DNA of 64,000 bases from Amycolatopsis pretoriensis (GTDB lineage: Bacteria > Actinomycetota > Actinomycetes > Mycobacteriales > Pseudonocardiaceae), in contig NZ_FNUJ01000001.1 of the NCBI RefSeq assembly GCF_900107925.1, positions 310,001-374,000 of the forward strand. Direction: 5' to 3'. Under the pieces are notes generated by a model. That model was not told where the DNA came from, made no database searches, and worked only from the letters and a program-made list of their open reading frames with translations. Shown here one piece after another: positions 35,395 through 44,761 of the stretch; position 1 is the first letter of the stretch, and each line of letters begins with the position of its first letter. A program made the translations under genes and the position numbers.

Positions 35395-36051
35395 TCAGCC
35401 GACGGCGTCGACGCGGTCCAGCAGGGCGGGGTCGAGCCCGCGCAGGGCGGCCATCACGAACCCGGTGGCCAGCTCGCCCGCCGCGATCGGGTCGACGCCG
35501 GGGGAGTGGGAGACGTGCATCGCGGCCCGGCCGACCAGGCCGACCATCATCGCGGCCAGCAGGTCCGCGCCGGGGCCGGGCGTGCGGTTGTGGGCGAGCA
35601 GGTGCTCGCGGACGCGGTCGACGACGTGCGTCGTGACCGTGTCGGCCAGCGCGCGGCGCTCGTCCGACATCTCGTCGACGGCGGAGTCGAACAGCATCCG
35701 GAAGCTGTCCGGGTGCGCGCCGGCGTAGCGGAACATCGCCATCACGGCGAGCCGGACGCGGTCTTCGAGGGGGCTCGCGCTCGCGGTTTCGTACGCGGTG
35801 AGGACCCAATTCCGCAGCGCGGCGACTTCGCGGCTCACGGTGGCGCGGAAAAGGGCGGCCTTGTCCCCGAAATGCGCGTACAGCGTCGGTTTCGTGGAAT
35901 CGGCGCGGGCGGCGATCAGGTCCATGGTGGCCTGGGCGTACCCGCGTTCGGCGAACACCGCGCGGGCGGCGTCGAGCAGCTCGCCGTCGGTGGGTCGGGC
36001 GGCCGGGCTCCGGCGCGTGCTGGATCGATCAGGGGACCGCGGCCTGCTCAT
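35395..36051 (-). CDS. TetR-family regulator
   Basis: Repressor of 218 residues with a basic Ser/Arg/Pro leader, then the helix-turn-helix ([21 protein letters not shown], recognition helix near [12 protein letters not shown], about 25-65) and an AcrR-like C-terminal domain. It is divergent from the second PucR-type gene, and the palindrome CTTTACCG-CT-CGGTAAAG lies midway between the two starts, the expected operator. Its position beside the lipid locus suggests it might control the cutinase or the PucR gene; the 130-bp gap before the cutinase has no second copy of the site. Confidence 0.86.
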   Translation of the reverse strand: MSRPRSPDRSSTRRSPAARPTDGELLDAARAVFAERGYAQATMDLIAARADSTKPTLYAHFGDKAALFRATVSREVAALRNWVLTAYETASASPLEDRVRLAVMAMFRYAGAHPDSFRMLFDSAVDEMSDERRALADTVTTHVVDRVREHLLAHNRTPGPGADLLAAMMVGLVGRAAMHVSHSPGVDPIAAGELATGFVMAALRGLDPALLDRVDAVG

Positions 36052-36076
36052 GGAGGTGTACTGTACGGTCTCGCTG

Positions 36077-36094
36077 CTTTACCGCTCGGTAAAG
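36077..36094. promoter_or_regulatory. Palindromic TetR operator
   Basis: CTTTACCG and CGGTAAAG are perfect 8-bp arms around CT, about 26 bp from each of the divergent TetR and PucR-type starts. Best candidate for autoregulation by the TetR protein and control of the PucR-type gene. Confidence 0.75.
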
Positions 36095-36120
36095 CTCACC
36101 CGCCCCGCGAAGGGAGCCCG

Positions 36121-37282
36121 GTGTCCGGCGACCAAGCTCGGCAGCAAATCCCGGTGGCGCACGAGGTTTCCGGACGCGCGGAGCTGGCCGCGCTCATGCG
36201 TCCGGCGATCCCGTCGCTGGTGGAGTGGATCGTCCGGGAGGTGTGGCAGGCCGTCCCGGTGTACGCCCGGCACGGCCGTGTGACCCGGCACGGGGTCGAG
36301 TGCGCGGTGGTCCTGTTCGTCGACCTGGTCGAGGACCCGCTGGCGCCGCGGGAGCGGCTCTACGAGACGTGCCGCCGGCTGGGCGCGGGCGAGGCCTACG
36401 AGGGCCGGACCCTCGACGACCTGCAGGCAGCGTACCGGGTCGGCACGCGCGCGGGCTGGCGCTGGATCATGCGCCTGGGCCGCCGGCAGCGGCTGTCGTC
36501 GGCGGTGATGGCGCGCCTCGCGGAGATGCTGTTCGGCTACGCGGACGACCTGGCGCGGATGTCGATCCGCGGGCACCGCGAGGCGGAGGCGGAGCTCGGC
36601 GGCACGCGGGCGGGCCTGCGCCGTCGCCTGCTGCGCCTGATCACCGGCCCGGTGGCGCCGACGGACGCGGTCGTCGCCGAACTCGCGACGGCGGCCGGGT
36701 GGCCGGTGCCCGGCGAGGTGGCGGCCGTCGTCCTCGAGGCACCGGTGGAACCGTGCTGGGGGCCCGAGGTGCTGGCCGACCTCGAACCGCCGCAGCCCTG
36801 CCTGGTGGTGCCGGCGCCGGCGGACGCGCGGTTCCTCGCCGCCCTGGATGTCCGGGTCGCGGTCGGGCCGCCGGTCGCGCCTTCGGCGTCGGCGCAGTCG
36901 CTGCGCTGGGCGCGGACGACGTTGCGGCTGGTGGGTGAAGGCGCGTTGCCGGACGTCCCGGTGACGTGGTGCGCGAAGCACCTGACGACGTTGTGGTTGC
37001 TCTGCGACCCGGCCCTGGCGGACCAGGTGGGCCGCCAGGAACTGGCGCCGCTGGCCGGCTTCCCGGACCGCACCCGGCGCCGGTTGAGCGAGACTTTGCT
37101 GTCGTGGCTGGAAAACGGCGGGAACTCGGAGAAGATCGCGGTGGACCTGTCGGTGCACCCGCAGACGGTCCGGTACCGCGTGCGCCAGCTGAAGGAGGCG
37201 TTCGGCGAGCGGCTGGAGGATGCCGAGACGCGGTTCGCGATGCAGGCCGCGTTGCGCGCCTCGGCTCTCCGGCTCCCGGACC

Positions 37283-37293
<11 letters not shown>
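36121..37293 (+). CDS. PucR/CdaR-type helix-turn-helix regulator (paralogue B)
   Basis: Regulator of 390 residues with the same layout as the protein at 17692-18927. The C-terminal helix-turn-helix reads LSETLLSWLENGGNSEKIAVDL then SVHPQTVRYRVRQLKEAFG (about 320-360); TLDDLQAAYRVGTRAGWRW near 100 matches SLNSLQAAYRAGGRAAWRY of paralogue A. The GTG at 36121 follows AAGGGAG. It is divergent from a TetR gene across a palindromic operator. The two paralogues lie on either side of the Pks13-like block. The 3' end overlaps the convergent NmrA-like gene by 11 bp. Confidence 0.87.
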
Positions 37294-38137
<844 letters not shown>

Positions 38138-38256
38138 CTGCTGCTCCTCGCTCTTCGCTGTGCTTACCATCAGAGTGTACTAACTTTTCGAAAGTGCAAA
38201 CTGTTGGTGAGCATCCTCACCTGGGCTTGTGCGGCGGGGGAGGTACCGTTGACCCC

Positions 38257-38652
38257 ATGAGCGAGTGGCTGGACGAGCACGGGCAGGTGCTGTACGACGT
38301 GTTCGCGCAGGCGTGCACGTCCCGGACGACGCTCGAGCACATCACCGGCCGCTGGGGAATCCTGGCGATGGCCGCCCTCCACGACGGCACGCTCCGGTTC
38401 AACGCCCTGCGCCGGCGGGTGTCCGGGGTGAGCGAGAAGATGCTGGCCCAGACGCTGCAGGCCCTGGAGCGCGACGGGTTCGTCCACCGCGAGGCCCAGC
38501 CGACGATCCCACCGAAGGTCGAGTACAGCTTGACCCCGCGCGGCCGCCGCACGGCGGCGCTGCTGCTGGCGCTGATCGAGGACGTCGAGGGTCAGATGCC
38601 CGAGGTGATGGCGGCGAATGCGGAGTACGACGCGGCGAAGCGTGAGGCGTAA
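38257..38652 (+). CDS. HxlR-family regulator
   Basis: Winged helix-turn-helix regulator of 131 residues. CTSRTTLEHITGRWGILAMAAL near 20-42 is the HxlR opening; RFNALRRRVSGVSEKMLAQTLQALE near 48-72 contains the recognition helix, and REAQPTIPPKVEYSLTPRGR near 80-100 forms the wing. The ATG at 38257 follows GGGGGAGG. The divergent neighbour is the NmrA-like reductase, its likely target. The stop codon overlaps the first of the GTTCTAGTT operator words that belong to the downstream steroid operon. Confidence 0.86.
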   Translation: MSEWLDEHGQVLYDVFAQACTSRTTLEHITGRWGILAMAALHDGTLRFNALRRRVSGVSEKMLAQTLQALERDGFVHREAQPTIPPKVEYSLTPRGRRTAALLLALIEDVEGQMPEVMAANAEYDAAKREA

Positions 38653-38730
38653 CGCGTTCTAGTTCGACTCGACAAGTCGCGCCGGGTCGGCTCCCGGGAG
38701 CCTTGCCCAAAGTTGGAACGTGTTCTAGTT
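38649..38730. promoter_or_regulatory. Two KstR-like operator words before the first steroid operon
   Basis: TAAC-GC-GTTCTAGTT (38650-38664) and GAAC-GT-GTTCTAGTT (38716-38730) share GTTCTAGTT and the half-site pair (A)AAC/GTT. The second ends 7 bp before the GTG at 38738. A third copy lies at 47880, between the other two steroid operons. Likely sites of one TetR-type repressor encoded elsewhere. Confidence 0.72.
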
Positions 38731-38737
38731 TTGGGGA

Positions 38738-39505
38738 GTGAAGACCGATCTGGGCCTGTCCGGTGCCGTAGTCCTGGTGACCGGGGGTGTCCGCGGCGTG
38801 GGCCGGGGCATCACCGACGTCTTCCTCGCCCACGGCGCCCACGTGGTCACCTGCGCCCGGCGCGAAACCGCCACCACAGCCGAGTTCGTCCAGTGCGACG
38901 TCCGGGACGAAACCCAGGTCAAGTCCCTCATCGACGGGATCGTCCACAACCACGGCCGCCTCGACGTCGTCGTCAACAACGCCGGTGGTGCCCCGTACGC
39001 GCCCGCCGCGGAGGCGTCTACGCGGTTGCACGACAAGATCGTCCAGCTGAACCTGCTCACCCCGCTCCTGGTCTCCCAGCACGCCAACGCCGTCATGCAA
39101 CGCCAGGACGGAGGCGGCTCCATCGTGATGATCTCCAGCGTCAGCGGCACGCGCGCGTCGCCCGGGACCGCCGCCTACGGGGCCGCCAAGGCCGGGCTCG
39201 ACAACCTCGCCGCCAGCCTCGCCGTCGAGTGGGCTCCGAAAGTGCGGGTCAACACCCTCGACGTCGGCATGGTGCGCACCGAACAGGCCCACCTGCACTA
39301 CGGCAGCGAGGCCGCCGTCGAAGCGGTCGGGAAGACCGTGCCGCTGGGGCGGCTGGCCGAGCCGGCGGAAGTGGGCGCCTGCGCCGCCTTCCTCGCCTCC
39401 GGCCTGGCTTCCTACGTCTCCGGCGCGACCCTGCTCGTGCACGGCGGCGGAGAGGTCCCGGCGTTCCTCGCCGCGGCCGACGTCAACCAACGGGAGGATT
39501 CGTGA
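38738..39505 (+). CDS. Short-chain dehydrogenase (Rv3549c-like)
   Basis: Classical SDR of 255 residues, NAD(P)-dependent. TGGVRGVGRG near 15-24 is the cofactor loop, NNAG near 79, and the active-site Ser (ISSVSG near 130) with Tyr-x3-Lys (YGAAKAG near 147). In the mycobacterial steroid cluster two SDRs (Rv3548c, Rv3549c) lie beside echA20, as here. First gene of a seven-gene overlapping operon; the GTG start lies just after an operator word, with GGGGA touching it, so a very short leader is likely. Precise substrate in C/D-ring degradation is not known to me. Confidence 0.85.
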   Translation: MKTDLGLSGAVVLVTGGVRGVGRGITDVFLAHGAHVVTCARRETATTAEFVQCDVRDETQVKSLIDGIVHNHGRLDVVVNNAGGAPYAPAAEASTRLHDKIVQLNLLTPLLVSQHANAVMQRQDGGGSIVMISSVSGTRASPGTAAYGAAKAGLDNLAASLAVEWAPKVRVNTLDVGMVRTEQAHLHYGSEAAVEAVGKTVPLGRLAEPAEVGACAAFLASGLASYVSGATLLVHGGGEVPAFLAAADVNQREDS

Positions 39506-40380
39506 GCGGGTTGTGCCAGGACCGGGTGGTCGTGGTGACCGGCGCCGGCCGCGGCATCGGGCGGGCCCACGCCCTCGCCTTCGCCGCCGAGGGCGCGCCG
39601 GTGGTGGTGAACGACGTCGACGCGGACGCGACCGCGGAAGTCGTCGCGGAAATCGAGGCCCTGGGCGGAAAAGCCGTCGCCACCACCGATGACATCGCCG
39701 ACTGGGCCGGGGCGAAGTCCCTCGTCGACACCGCCCTGACGCACTTCGGCCGTCTCGACGTGCTGGTCAACAACGCCGGGTTCGTCCGCGACCGGATGCT
39801 GGTCAACCTCGGCGAAGACGAGTGGGACGCGGTCGTCCGCGTGCACCTCAAAGGACACTTCGCGCCCCTGAGGCACGCCGCCGAGCACTGGCGCGCCGAA
39901 GCCAAAGCCGGGCGGGCACCGCGAGCCCGGGTGATCAACACCAGCTCCGGCGCGGGCCTGCTCGGCAGCGTCGGCCAGGGCAACTATTCGGCGGCGAAGG
40001 CGGGGATCGCCGGGCTGACCGTCGTCGCGGCGGCCGAGCTGGCGCGCTACGGCGTGACCGTGAACGCGATCGCGCCGGCCGCGCGGACCCGGATGACCGA
40101 GGCGGTCTTCGCGTCGATGGCGCGTCCGGACGACGGTTTCGACGCGATGGCCCCGGAAAACGTCTCGCCGCTGGTCGTCTGGCTGGGCAGCGAGGAGTCC
40201 GCGCAGGTGACGGGACGCGTCTTCGAGGTCGAGGGCGGCAAGGTGTCGCTCGCCCAGGCGTGGCGGCACGGCCCGGTCGTGGACAAGGGCGCGCGGTGGG
40301 ACCCCGCCGAGCTCGGCCCGGTGGTGAAGGACCTGCTCGAGCGCGCGCCCGAGCCCGAACCCGTCTACGGAGTGAGCTGA
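39502..40380 (+). CDS. Short-chain dehydrogenase (Rv3548c-like)
   Basis: SDR of 292 residues, related to the dehydrogenase unit of peroxisomal multifunctional enzyme 2. TGAGRGIGRAHALAF near 14-28, NNAGFVRDRML near 89-99, active-site SSG near 145 and YSAAKAG near 157. The C-terminal 60 residues are longer than a minimal SDR, as in that subgroup. GTG start overlapping the previous stop (GTGA) after GGGAGGA. It should oxidise or reduce a hydroxyacyl-CoA in steroid-ring breakdown; assignment rests on position. Confidence 0.86.
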   Translation: MSGLCQDRVVVVTGAGRGIGRAHALAFAAEGAPVVVNDVDADATAEVVAEIEALGGKAVATTDDIADWAGAKSLVDTALTHFGRLDVLVNNAGFVRDRMLVNLGEDEWDAVVRVHLKGHFAPLRHAAEHWRAEAKAGRAPRARVINTSSGAGLLGSVGQGNYSAAKAGIAGLTVVAAAELARYGVTVNAIAPAARTRMTEAVFASMARPDDGFDAMAPENVSPLVVWLGSEESAQVTGRVFEVEGGKVSLAQAWRHGPVVDKGARWDPAELGPVVKDLLERAPEPEPVYGVS

Positions 40381-41120
40381 TGGGCATCCTGACCAAACGC
40401 GACGCGCACGTCGAGCTCGTCACGGTCGACTTCCCGCCGGTCAACGCGCTGCCCGTGCAGGGCTGGTTCGACCTGGCCGAGACCATCCTGAAGGCCGGGA
40501 AGGACCCCGACGTCCACGTCGTCGTGCTCCGAGCGGAAGGCCGTGGGTTCAACGCGGGCGTGGACATCAAGGAGATCCAACGCAGCGAAGGATATGACGC
40601 GCTCGTCGGCGCGAACCGGGGCTGTCACGCGGCTTTCGGCGCGGTCTACGACTGCGCGGTGCCGGTCATCGCCGCGGTGCACGGCTTCTGCCTCGGCGGC
40701 GGGATCGGGCTGGTCGGCAACGCCGACGTCATCCTCGCCTCCGACGACGCCACCTTCGGCGTCCCCGAGGTCGAACGCGGCGCGCTCGGCGCCGCCACCC
40801 ACCTGGCCCGGCTCGTCCCGCAGCACCTCATGCGCACCCTCTACTTCACCGCCCGCACCATCACCGCCGCCGAACTGCACGCGCACGGCTCGGTCTACCA
40901 GCTCGTCCCGCGCGCGGAGCTGGACGACGCCGCCCTGGCCGTCGCCCGCGACATCGCGAAGAAGGACCCGCGGGTCATCCGGGCCGCCAAGGAGGCCCTG
41001 AACGGCATCGACACCCAGCAGGTGCACCGCAGCTACCGGTTCGAGCAGGGCTTCACCTTCGAGCTCAACCTGCTCGGCGCGTCCGACGAAGCCCGCGAGG
41101 AGTTCTTGAATGGCCGATAA
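40380..41120 (+). CDS. echA20: EchA20-like crotonase of HIP degradation
   Basis: Crotonase-fold enzyme of 246 residues. In mycobacteria EchA20 hydrolyses the last carbocycle intermediate during steroid D-ring opening. The oxyanion block AVHGFCLGGGIGLVGNAD (about 98-115) and GRGFNAGVDIKEI (about 55-67) are plain; PEVERGALGAATHL near 128-141 replaces the usual Glu-Glu hydratase signature, consistent with a specialised hydrolase. Its ATG shares one base with the previous stop, and ipdA starts 11 bases before its own stop. Symbol given from synteny (echA20-ipdA-ipdB-ipdC) plus family. Confidence 0.82.
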   Translation: MGILTKRDAHVELVTVDFPPVNALPVQGWFDLAETILKAGKDPDVHVVVLRAEGRGFNAGVDIKEIQRSEGYDALVGANRGCHAAFGAVYDCAVPVIAAVHGFCLGGGIGLVGNADVILASDDATFGVPEVERGALGAATHLARLVPQHLMRTLYFTARTITAAELHAHGSVYQLVPRAELDDAALAVARDIAKKDPRVIRAAKEALNGIDTQQVHRSYRFEQGFTFELNLLGASDEAREEFLNGR

Positions 41121-41973
41121 GCGCACGACCGCCGACGACGTCGCGGCGGAACTCCGCGATGGCATGACCATCGGCATCGGCGGCTGGGGTTCACGGCGCA
41201 AGCCGATGGCGCTGGTCCGCGCGATCCTCCGCACGTCCGTCAAGGACCTCACCGTCGTCTCCTACGGCGGTCCCGACGTCGGCCTGCTCTGCGCGGCGGG
41301 CAAGGTCAAGCGCGTCGTCTTCGGGTTCGTGACGCTCGATTCGATCCCGTTCGACCCGTGGTTCGGCCGAGCCCGCGAGGCCGGCGCGATTGAGGTCACC
41401 GAATACGACGAAGGCATGTTCGGCGCCGCGCTTTCCGCGGCAGCGCAACGGCTTCCGTTCCTGCCGATGCGCGCCGGCCTCGGCTCGGAGGTGATGCGCG
41501 CCAACCCGGACCTGCGGACCGTGCGCTCGCCGTACGCCGACGGCGAGGAACTGGTCGCGGTCCCGGCGCAGCACCTCGACGTCGCCCTCGTGCACCTCAA
41601 CCGCGCCGACGCCCGCGGCAACGCCCAGTACCTCGGCCCGGACCCCTACTTCGACGACCTCTTCTGCCTGGCGGCGGACAAACGGTTCGTCTCGGTGGAA
41701 AAGGTCGTCGACACGCCTGAGCTGATGGCGGGCGGACCGGTGCAGTCGCTGCTGCTCAATCGAAGTGCGGTCGACGGTGTCGTCGAGTCCCCGCACGGCG
41801 CGCACTTCACCACCGCGGTGCCGGACTACGGCCGCGACGAACGGTTCCAGCGCCACTACGCATCCTGTGCGAAGGACCTGGAAGCGTGGCCGGGGTTCGT
41901 GGACCGGTTCCTCTCCGGCGACGACCGGCGCTATCTGTCCGAAGTGGACAAGTTCGAGGCGGAGGCGGCATGA
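41110..41973 (+). CDS. ipdA: CoA-transferase-fold hydrolase, alpha subunit
   Basis: Alpha subunit of IpdAB, which in steroid degraders hydrolyses the C-ring of the COCHEA-CoA-type intermediate rather than transferring CoA. The 287 residues show MTIGIGGWGSRRKPMALVR near 19-37 and VSYGGPDVGLL near 50-60, typical of class I CoA-transferase alpha chains. It overlaps echA20 by 11 bp and ipdB by 4 bp (ATGA). No signal or membrane segment. The order and the family match the mycobacterial cluster; the reaction is taken from known IpdAB. Confidence 0.86.
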   Translation: MADKRTTADDVAAELRDGMTIGIGGWGSRRKPMALVRAILRTSVKDLTVVSYGGPDVGLLCAAGKVKRVVFGFVTLDSIPFDPWFGRAREAGAIEVTEYDEGMFGAALSAAAQRLPFLPMRAGLGSEVMRANPDLRTVRSPYADGEELVAVPAQHLDVALVHLNRADARGNAQYLGPDPYFDDLFCLAADKRFVSVEKVVDTPELMAGGPVQSLLLNRSAVDGVVESPHGAHFTTAVPDYGRDERFQRHYASCAKDLEAWPGFVDRFLSGDDRRYLSEVDKFEAEAA

Positions 41974-42701
41974 GCGCGACCCGGGCCGAGATCGTCGTCG
42001 TGGCGATGGCCGAGGTGTTCCGCGGCGACGGCGAGATCGTCGTCAGCCCGATGGGCCTGGTCCCGCAGCTCGGCGCGAAGCTCGCGCGGCTGACGTTCGA
42101 GCCGGACCTGCTGATGTCCGACGGCGAGGCGTTCCTGGTCACGACCGACGGCGTGGTCGAGGGCTGGCAGCCGTTCCGCAAGATGCTCGACACGATCGTC
42201 CCGCACGGACGTCGGCACGTCGTAATGGGCGCCAACCAGATCGACCGGTACGGCAACCAGAACATCTCCGCGATCGGTGACCACGCCCGGCCGAAGAAGC
42301 AGCTGCTCGGCGTGCGCGGCGCGCCGGGCAACACCGTCAACCACCGCACCAGCTACTGGGTTCCCCGGCACTCCCCACGGGTCTTCGTGGACACAGTGGA
42401 CGTCGTGTCGGGAGTGGGCTACGACAGCGCGGCCAAAGCCGGCCCGTCGGCGCAGAAGTACCACGACGTCCACCGGGTCGTCACGAACCTCGGCGTGTTC
42501 GACTTCGGAGGTCCCGACCACGCGATGCGGGCGGTGTCGCTGCACCCCGGCGTGACCCGCGACGACGTCGTGGCGGCGACGACGTTCGAGATCGACTTCT
42601 CCGGTGCCGAGACCAGCCGCGAGCCGACCGGCGAAGAGCTGCGGCTCATCCGCGATGTCGTGGACCCGAAGAGCTTGCGCGACAAGGAAGTCCCGGCATG
42701 A
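41970..42701 (+). CDS. ipdB: CoA-transferase-fold hydrolase, beta subunit
   Basis: Beta subunit of IpdAB, 243 residues. EIVVSPMGLVPQLGAKLARLTFEPDLL is the opening block (about 16-42); GANQIDRYGNQNISAIGD near 83-100 and GAPGNTVNHRTSYWVPRH near 114-131 are the conserved mid-region of this subunit. The ATG at 41970 follows GGAGG and overlaps the ipdA stop; the ATGA overlap at its end ties it to ipdC. Functions only with IpdA; active-site assignments would need alignment. Confidence 0.86.
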   Translation: MSATRAEIVVVAMAEVFRGDGEIVVSPMGLVPQLGAKLARLTFEPDLLMSDGEAFLVTTDGVVEGWQPFRKMLDTIVPHGRRHVVMGANQIDRYGNQNISAIGDHARPKKQLLGVRGAPGNTVNHRTSYWVPRHSPRVFVDTVDVVSGVGYDSAAKAGPSAQKYHDVHRVVTNLGVFDFGGPDHAMRAVSLHPGVTRDDVVAATTFEIDFSGAETSREPTGEELRLIRDVVDPKSLRDKEVPA

Positions 42702-43753
42702 AGACCGCGCTGACCGAGCTGGTCGGGGTCGAGCACCCGGTCGTGCAGACCGGGATGGGGTGGGTCGCGGGGCCGCGGCTCGTCTCCGCGACGGCCGAGG
42801 CGGGCGCCCTCGGCATCCTCGCCTCGGCCACGATGACCTTCGCCGAGCTGGAAGCCGCGATCACCGAGGTCAAGAAGCGCACCGAAAAGCCGTTCGGGGT
42901 CAACCTGCGGGCCGACGCGGCCGACGCCGGTGACCGCGTCGACCTGCTGATCCGCGAGCGTGTCAAGGTGGCGTCGTTCGCGCTCGCGCCGCGCAAGGAG
43001 ATGATCGCGAAGCTGCGGGACCACGGGATCGTCGTGATCCCGTCGATCGGCGCCGCGCGGCACGCCGAGAAGGTCGCCGCCTGGGGCGCGGACGCCGTCA
43101 TCGTCCAGGGCGGCGAAGGCGGCGGGCACACCGGGGGCGTGGCCACGACGTTGCTCCTGCCGAGCGTGCTGGACGCCGTCGACATCCCGGTGGTCGCCGC
43201 CGGCGGCTTCTTCGACGGCCGCGGCCTGGCCGCCGCCCTTGCCTACGGCGCCGCGGGGGTCGCGATGGGCACCCGGTTCCTGCTGAGCAAGGAGAGCACG
43301 GTCCCCGACGACGTCAAGCGCGTCTACCTCGAGCAGGGGCTCACCGGGACGGTCGTCACCCGGCGCGTCGACGGCCTGCCGCACCGGGTGCTGCGCACCG
43401 ACCTCGTCGAGAAGCTCGAACGCACCGGCCGCCTGCGTGGGCTCGCGCAGGCCGCGCGCAACGCGCTGCGCTTCCGGAATATCACCGGACTGTCCCCGGT
43501 TGCCATGGTCAAAGAAGGCCTTGCGATGAAGCACGGCAACGATCTGACCTGGAGTCAGCTGGTCATGGCGGCCAACACCCCGATGCTGTTGCGGGCGGGG
43601 CTGGTCGACGGCCGGACGGACGCGGGAGTGCTAGCGTCGGGACAGGTGGTGGGCATGATCCACGACCTGCCCACGGTGGCCGGGATCGTCGAGGGCACAG
43701 TGGCCGAGGCAGGTGAGATCCTGCGACGGCTCGGCCGGGAAACGGGAGGGTGA
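42698..43753 (+). CDS. ipdC: Nitronate-monooxygenase-fold flavoprotein IpdC
   Basis: FMN-dependent TIM-barrel oxidoreductase of the 2-nitropropane dioxygenase/nitronate monooxygenase family, 351 residues. [29 protein letters not shown] covers about 8-36; [14 protein letters not shown] near 133-146 and [31 protein letters not shown] near 168-198 bind the flavin phosphate. In HIP degradation IpdC acts on the hydroxylated indene-CoA intermediate. ATGA-coupled to ipdB, and GTGA-coupled to the F420 enzyme that follows. Confidence 0.87.
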   Translation: MKTALTELVGVEHPVVQTGMGWVAGPRLVSATAEAGALGILASATMTFAELEAAITEVKKRTEKPFGVNLRADAADAGDRVDLLIRERVKVASFALAPRKEMIAKLRDHGIVVIPSIGAARHAEKVAAWGADAVIVQGGEGGGHTGGVATTLLLPSVLDAVDIPVVAAGGFFDGRGLAAALAYGAAGVAMGTRFLLSKESTVPDDVKRVYLEQGLTGTVVTRRVDGLPHRVLRTDLVEKLERTGRLRGLAQAARNALRFRNITGLSPVAMVKEGLAMKHGNDLTWSQLVMAANTPMLLRAGLVDGRTDAGVLASGQVVGMIHDLPTVAGIVEGTVAEAGEILRRLGRETGG

Positions 43754-44760
43754 GCGTGACGCTCAAGGTCGGATACAAGGCGTCGGCGGAGCAGTTCGGA
43801 CCGCGGGACCTGGTCGAGTACGCGGTGCGTGCCGAAGAGGTCGGCCTCGACTCGGTCTGGGTGTCGGACCACTTCCTGCCGTGGCGCCACGAGGGTGGCC
43901 ACGCGCCGTGGGCGCTGGCGTGGATGCCGGCGGTGGCCGAGCGCACGAAGCGGGTGCAGATCGGCACGAGCGTGCTGACCCCGACGTTCCGGTACAACCC
44001 GGCGGTGATCGCCCAGGCGTTCGCGACGATGTCGTTGCTGTCGAACGGCCGCGTGATCCTGGGGGTGGGGTCCGGCGAGGCGCTGAACGAGATCGCCGTC
44101 TCCGGGCGCGAATGGCCGGAGTTCAAGGAGCGGTTCGCGCGGCTGCGGGAGTCGATCAAGCTGATCCGCGAGCTGTGGACCAGCGACAACGTGAACTTCA
44201 AGGGCGACTACTACGAGCTGGTGGACGCGAAGATCTACGACCGGCCGGAGCAGCCGGTGCCGGTGTACATCGCCGCGGGTGGCCCGGTGGTGGCCAAGTA
44301 CGCGGGCCGGGCGGGTGACGGTTTCATCTGCACCTCGGGCAAGGGCATGGACCTCTACACCGAGAAGCTGATGCCCGCGGTGAAGGAGGGTGCGGAGGCG
44401 GCTTCGCGGACCGTCGAGGACGTCGACCGGACGATCGAGATCAAGCTTTCGTATGACCGCGACCACGAGAAGGCGCTGGAGAACACCCGGTTCTGGGCGC
44501 CGCTGTCGCTGTCGGCGGAGCAGAAGCACAGCGTGTCCTCGGCGGAGGAGATGGAGCGGCTGGCCGACGAGCTGCCGATCGAGCAGGTCGCCAAGCGGTG
44601 GATCGTGGCGTCGGACCCGGACGAGGCCGTCGCGCAGATCAAGCCGTACCTGGACGCGGGGCTGAACCACCTGGTCTTCCACGGTCCGGGCCACGACCAG
44701 GAGCGGTTCCTGAGCCAGTTCTCCGAGGACGTGCTGCCGAAGCTGCGCGCCCTGGGCTGA
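43750..44760 (+). CDS. fgd: F420-dependent glucose-6-phosphate dehydrogenase
   Basis: Oxidises glucose 6-phosphate to 6-phosphogluconolactone and reduces coenzyme F420, the main source of F420H2 in actinomycetes. The 336 residues follow mycobacterial Fgd1 nearly block for block: [19 protein letters not shown] at 5-23, [21 protein letters not shown] near 38-58, [22 protein letters not shown] near 77-98, [10 protein letters not shown] near 107-116, FICTSGKG near 195 and [10 protein letters not shown] near 283. The GTG overlaps the ipdC stop. Finding it as the last gene of a steroid operon is unusual; it suggests a demand for F420H2 in that pathway or by the other two F420-type enzymes of this window. 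Confidence 0.88.
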   Translation: MSVTLKVGYKASAEQFGPRDLVEYAVRAEEVGLDSVWVSDHFLPWRHEGGHAPWALAWMPAVAERTKRVQIGTSVLTPTFRYNPAVIAQAFATMSLLSNGRVILGVGSGEALNEIAVSGREWPEFKERFARLRESIKLIRELWTSDNVNFKGDYYELVDAKIYDRPEQPVPVYIAAGGPVVAKYAGRAGDGFICTSGKGMDLYTEKLMPAVKEGAEAASRTVEDVDRTIEIKLSYDRDHEKALENTRFWAPLSLSAEQKHSVSSAEEMERLADELPIEQVAKRWIVASDPDEAVAQIKPYLDAGLNHLVFHGPGHDQERFLSQFSEDVLPKLRALG

Positions 44761-44761
44761 G

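Noticed and set aside
36059..36067. GTAC-T-GTAC mini-palindrome as a second TetR operator
   Set aside because: Only four bases per arm and no second copy; the 18-bp CTTTACCG/CGGTAAAG dyad nearby is far stronger.
43750..44760. Calling this gene an Rv3520c-like steroid LLM oxidoreductase
   Set aside because: Rv3520c is the LLM enzyme known from cholesterol loci, but the blocks seen here match Fgd1 over the entire length, so the G6P dehydrogenase call is better supported.
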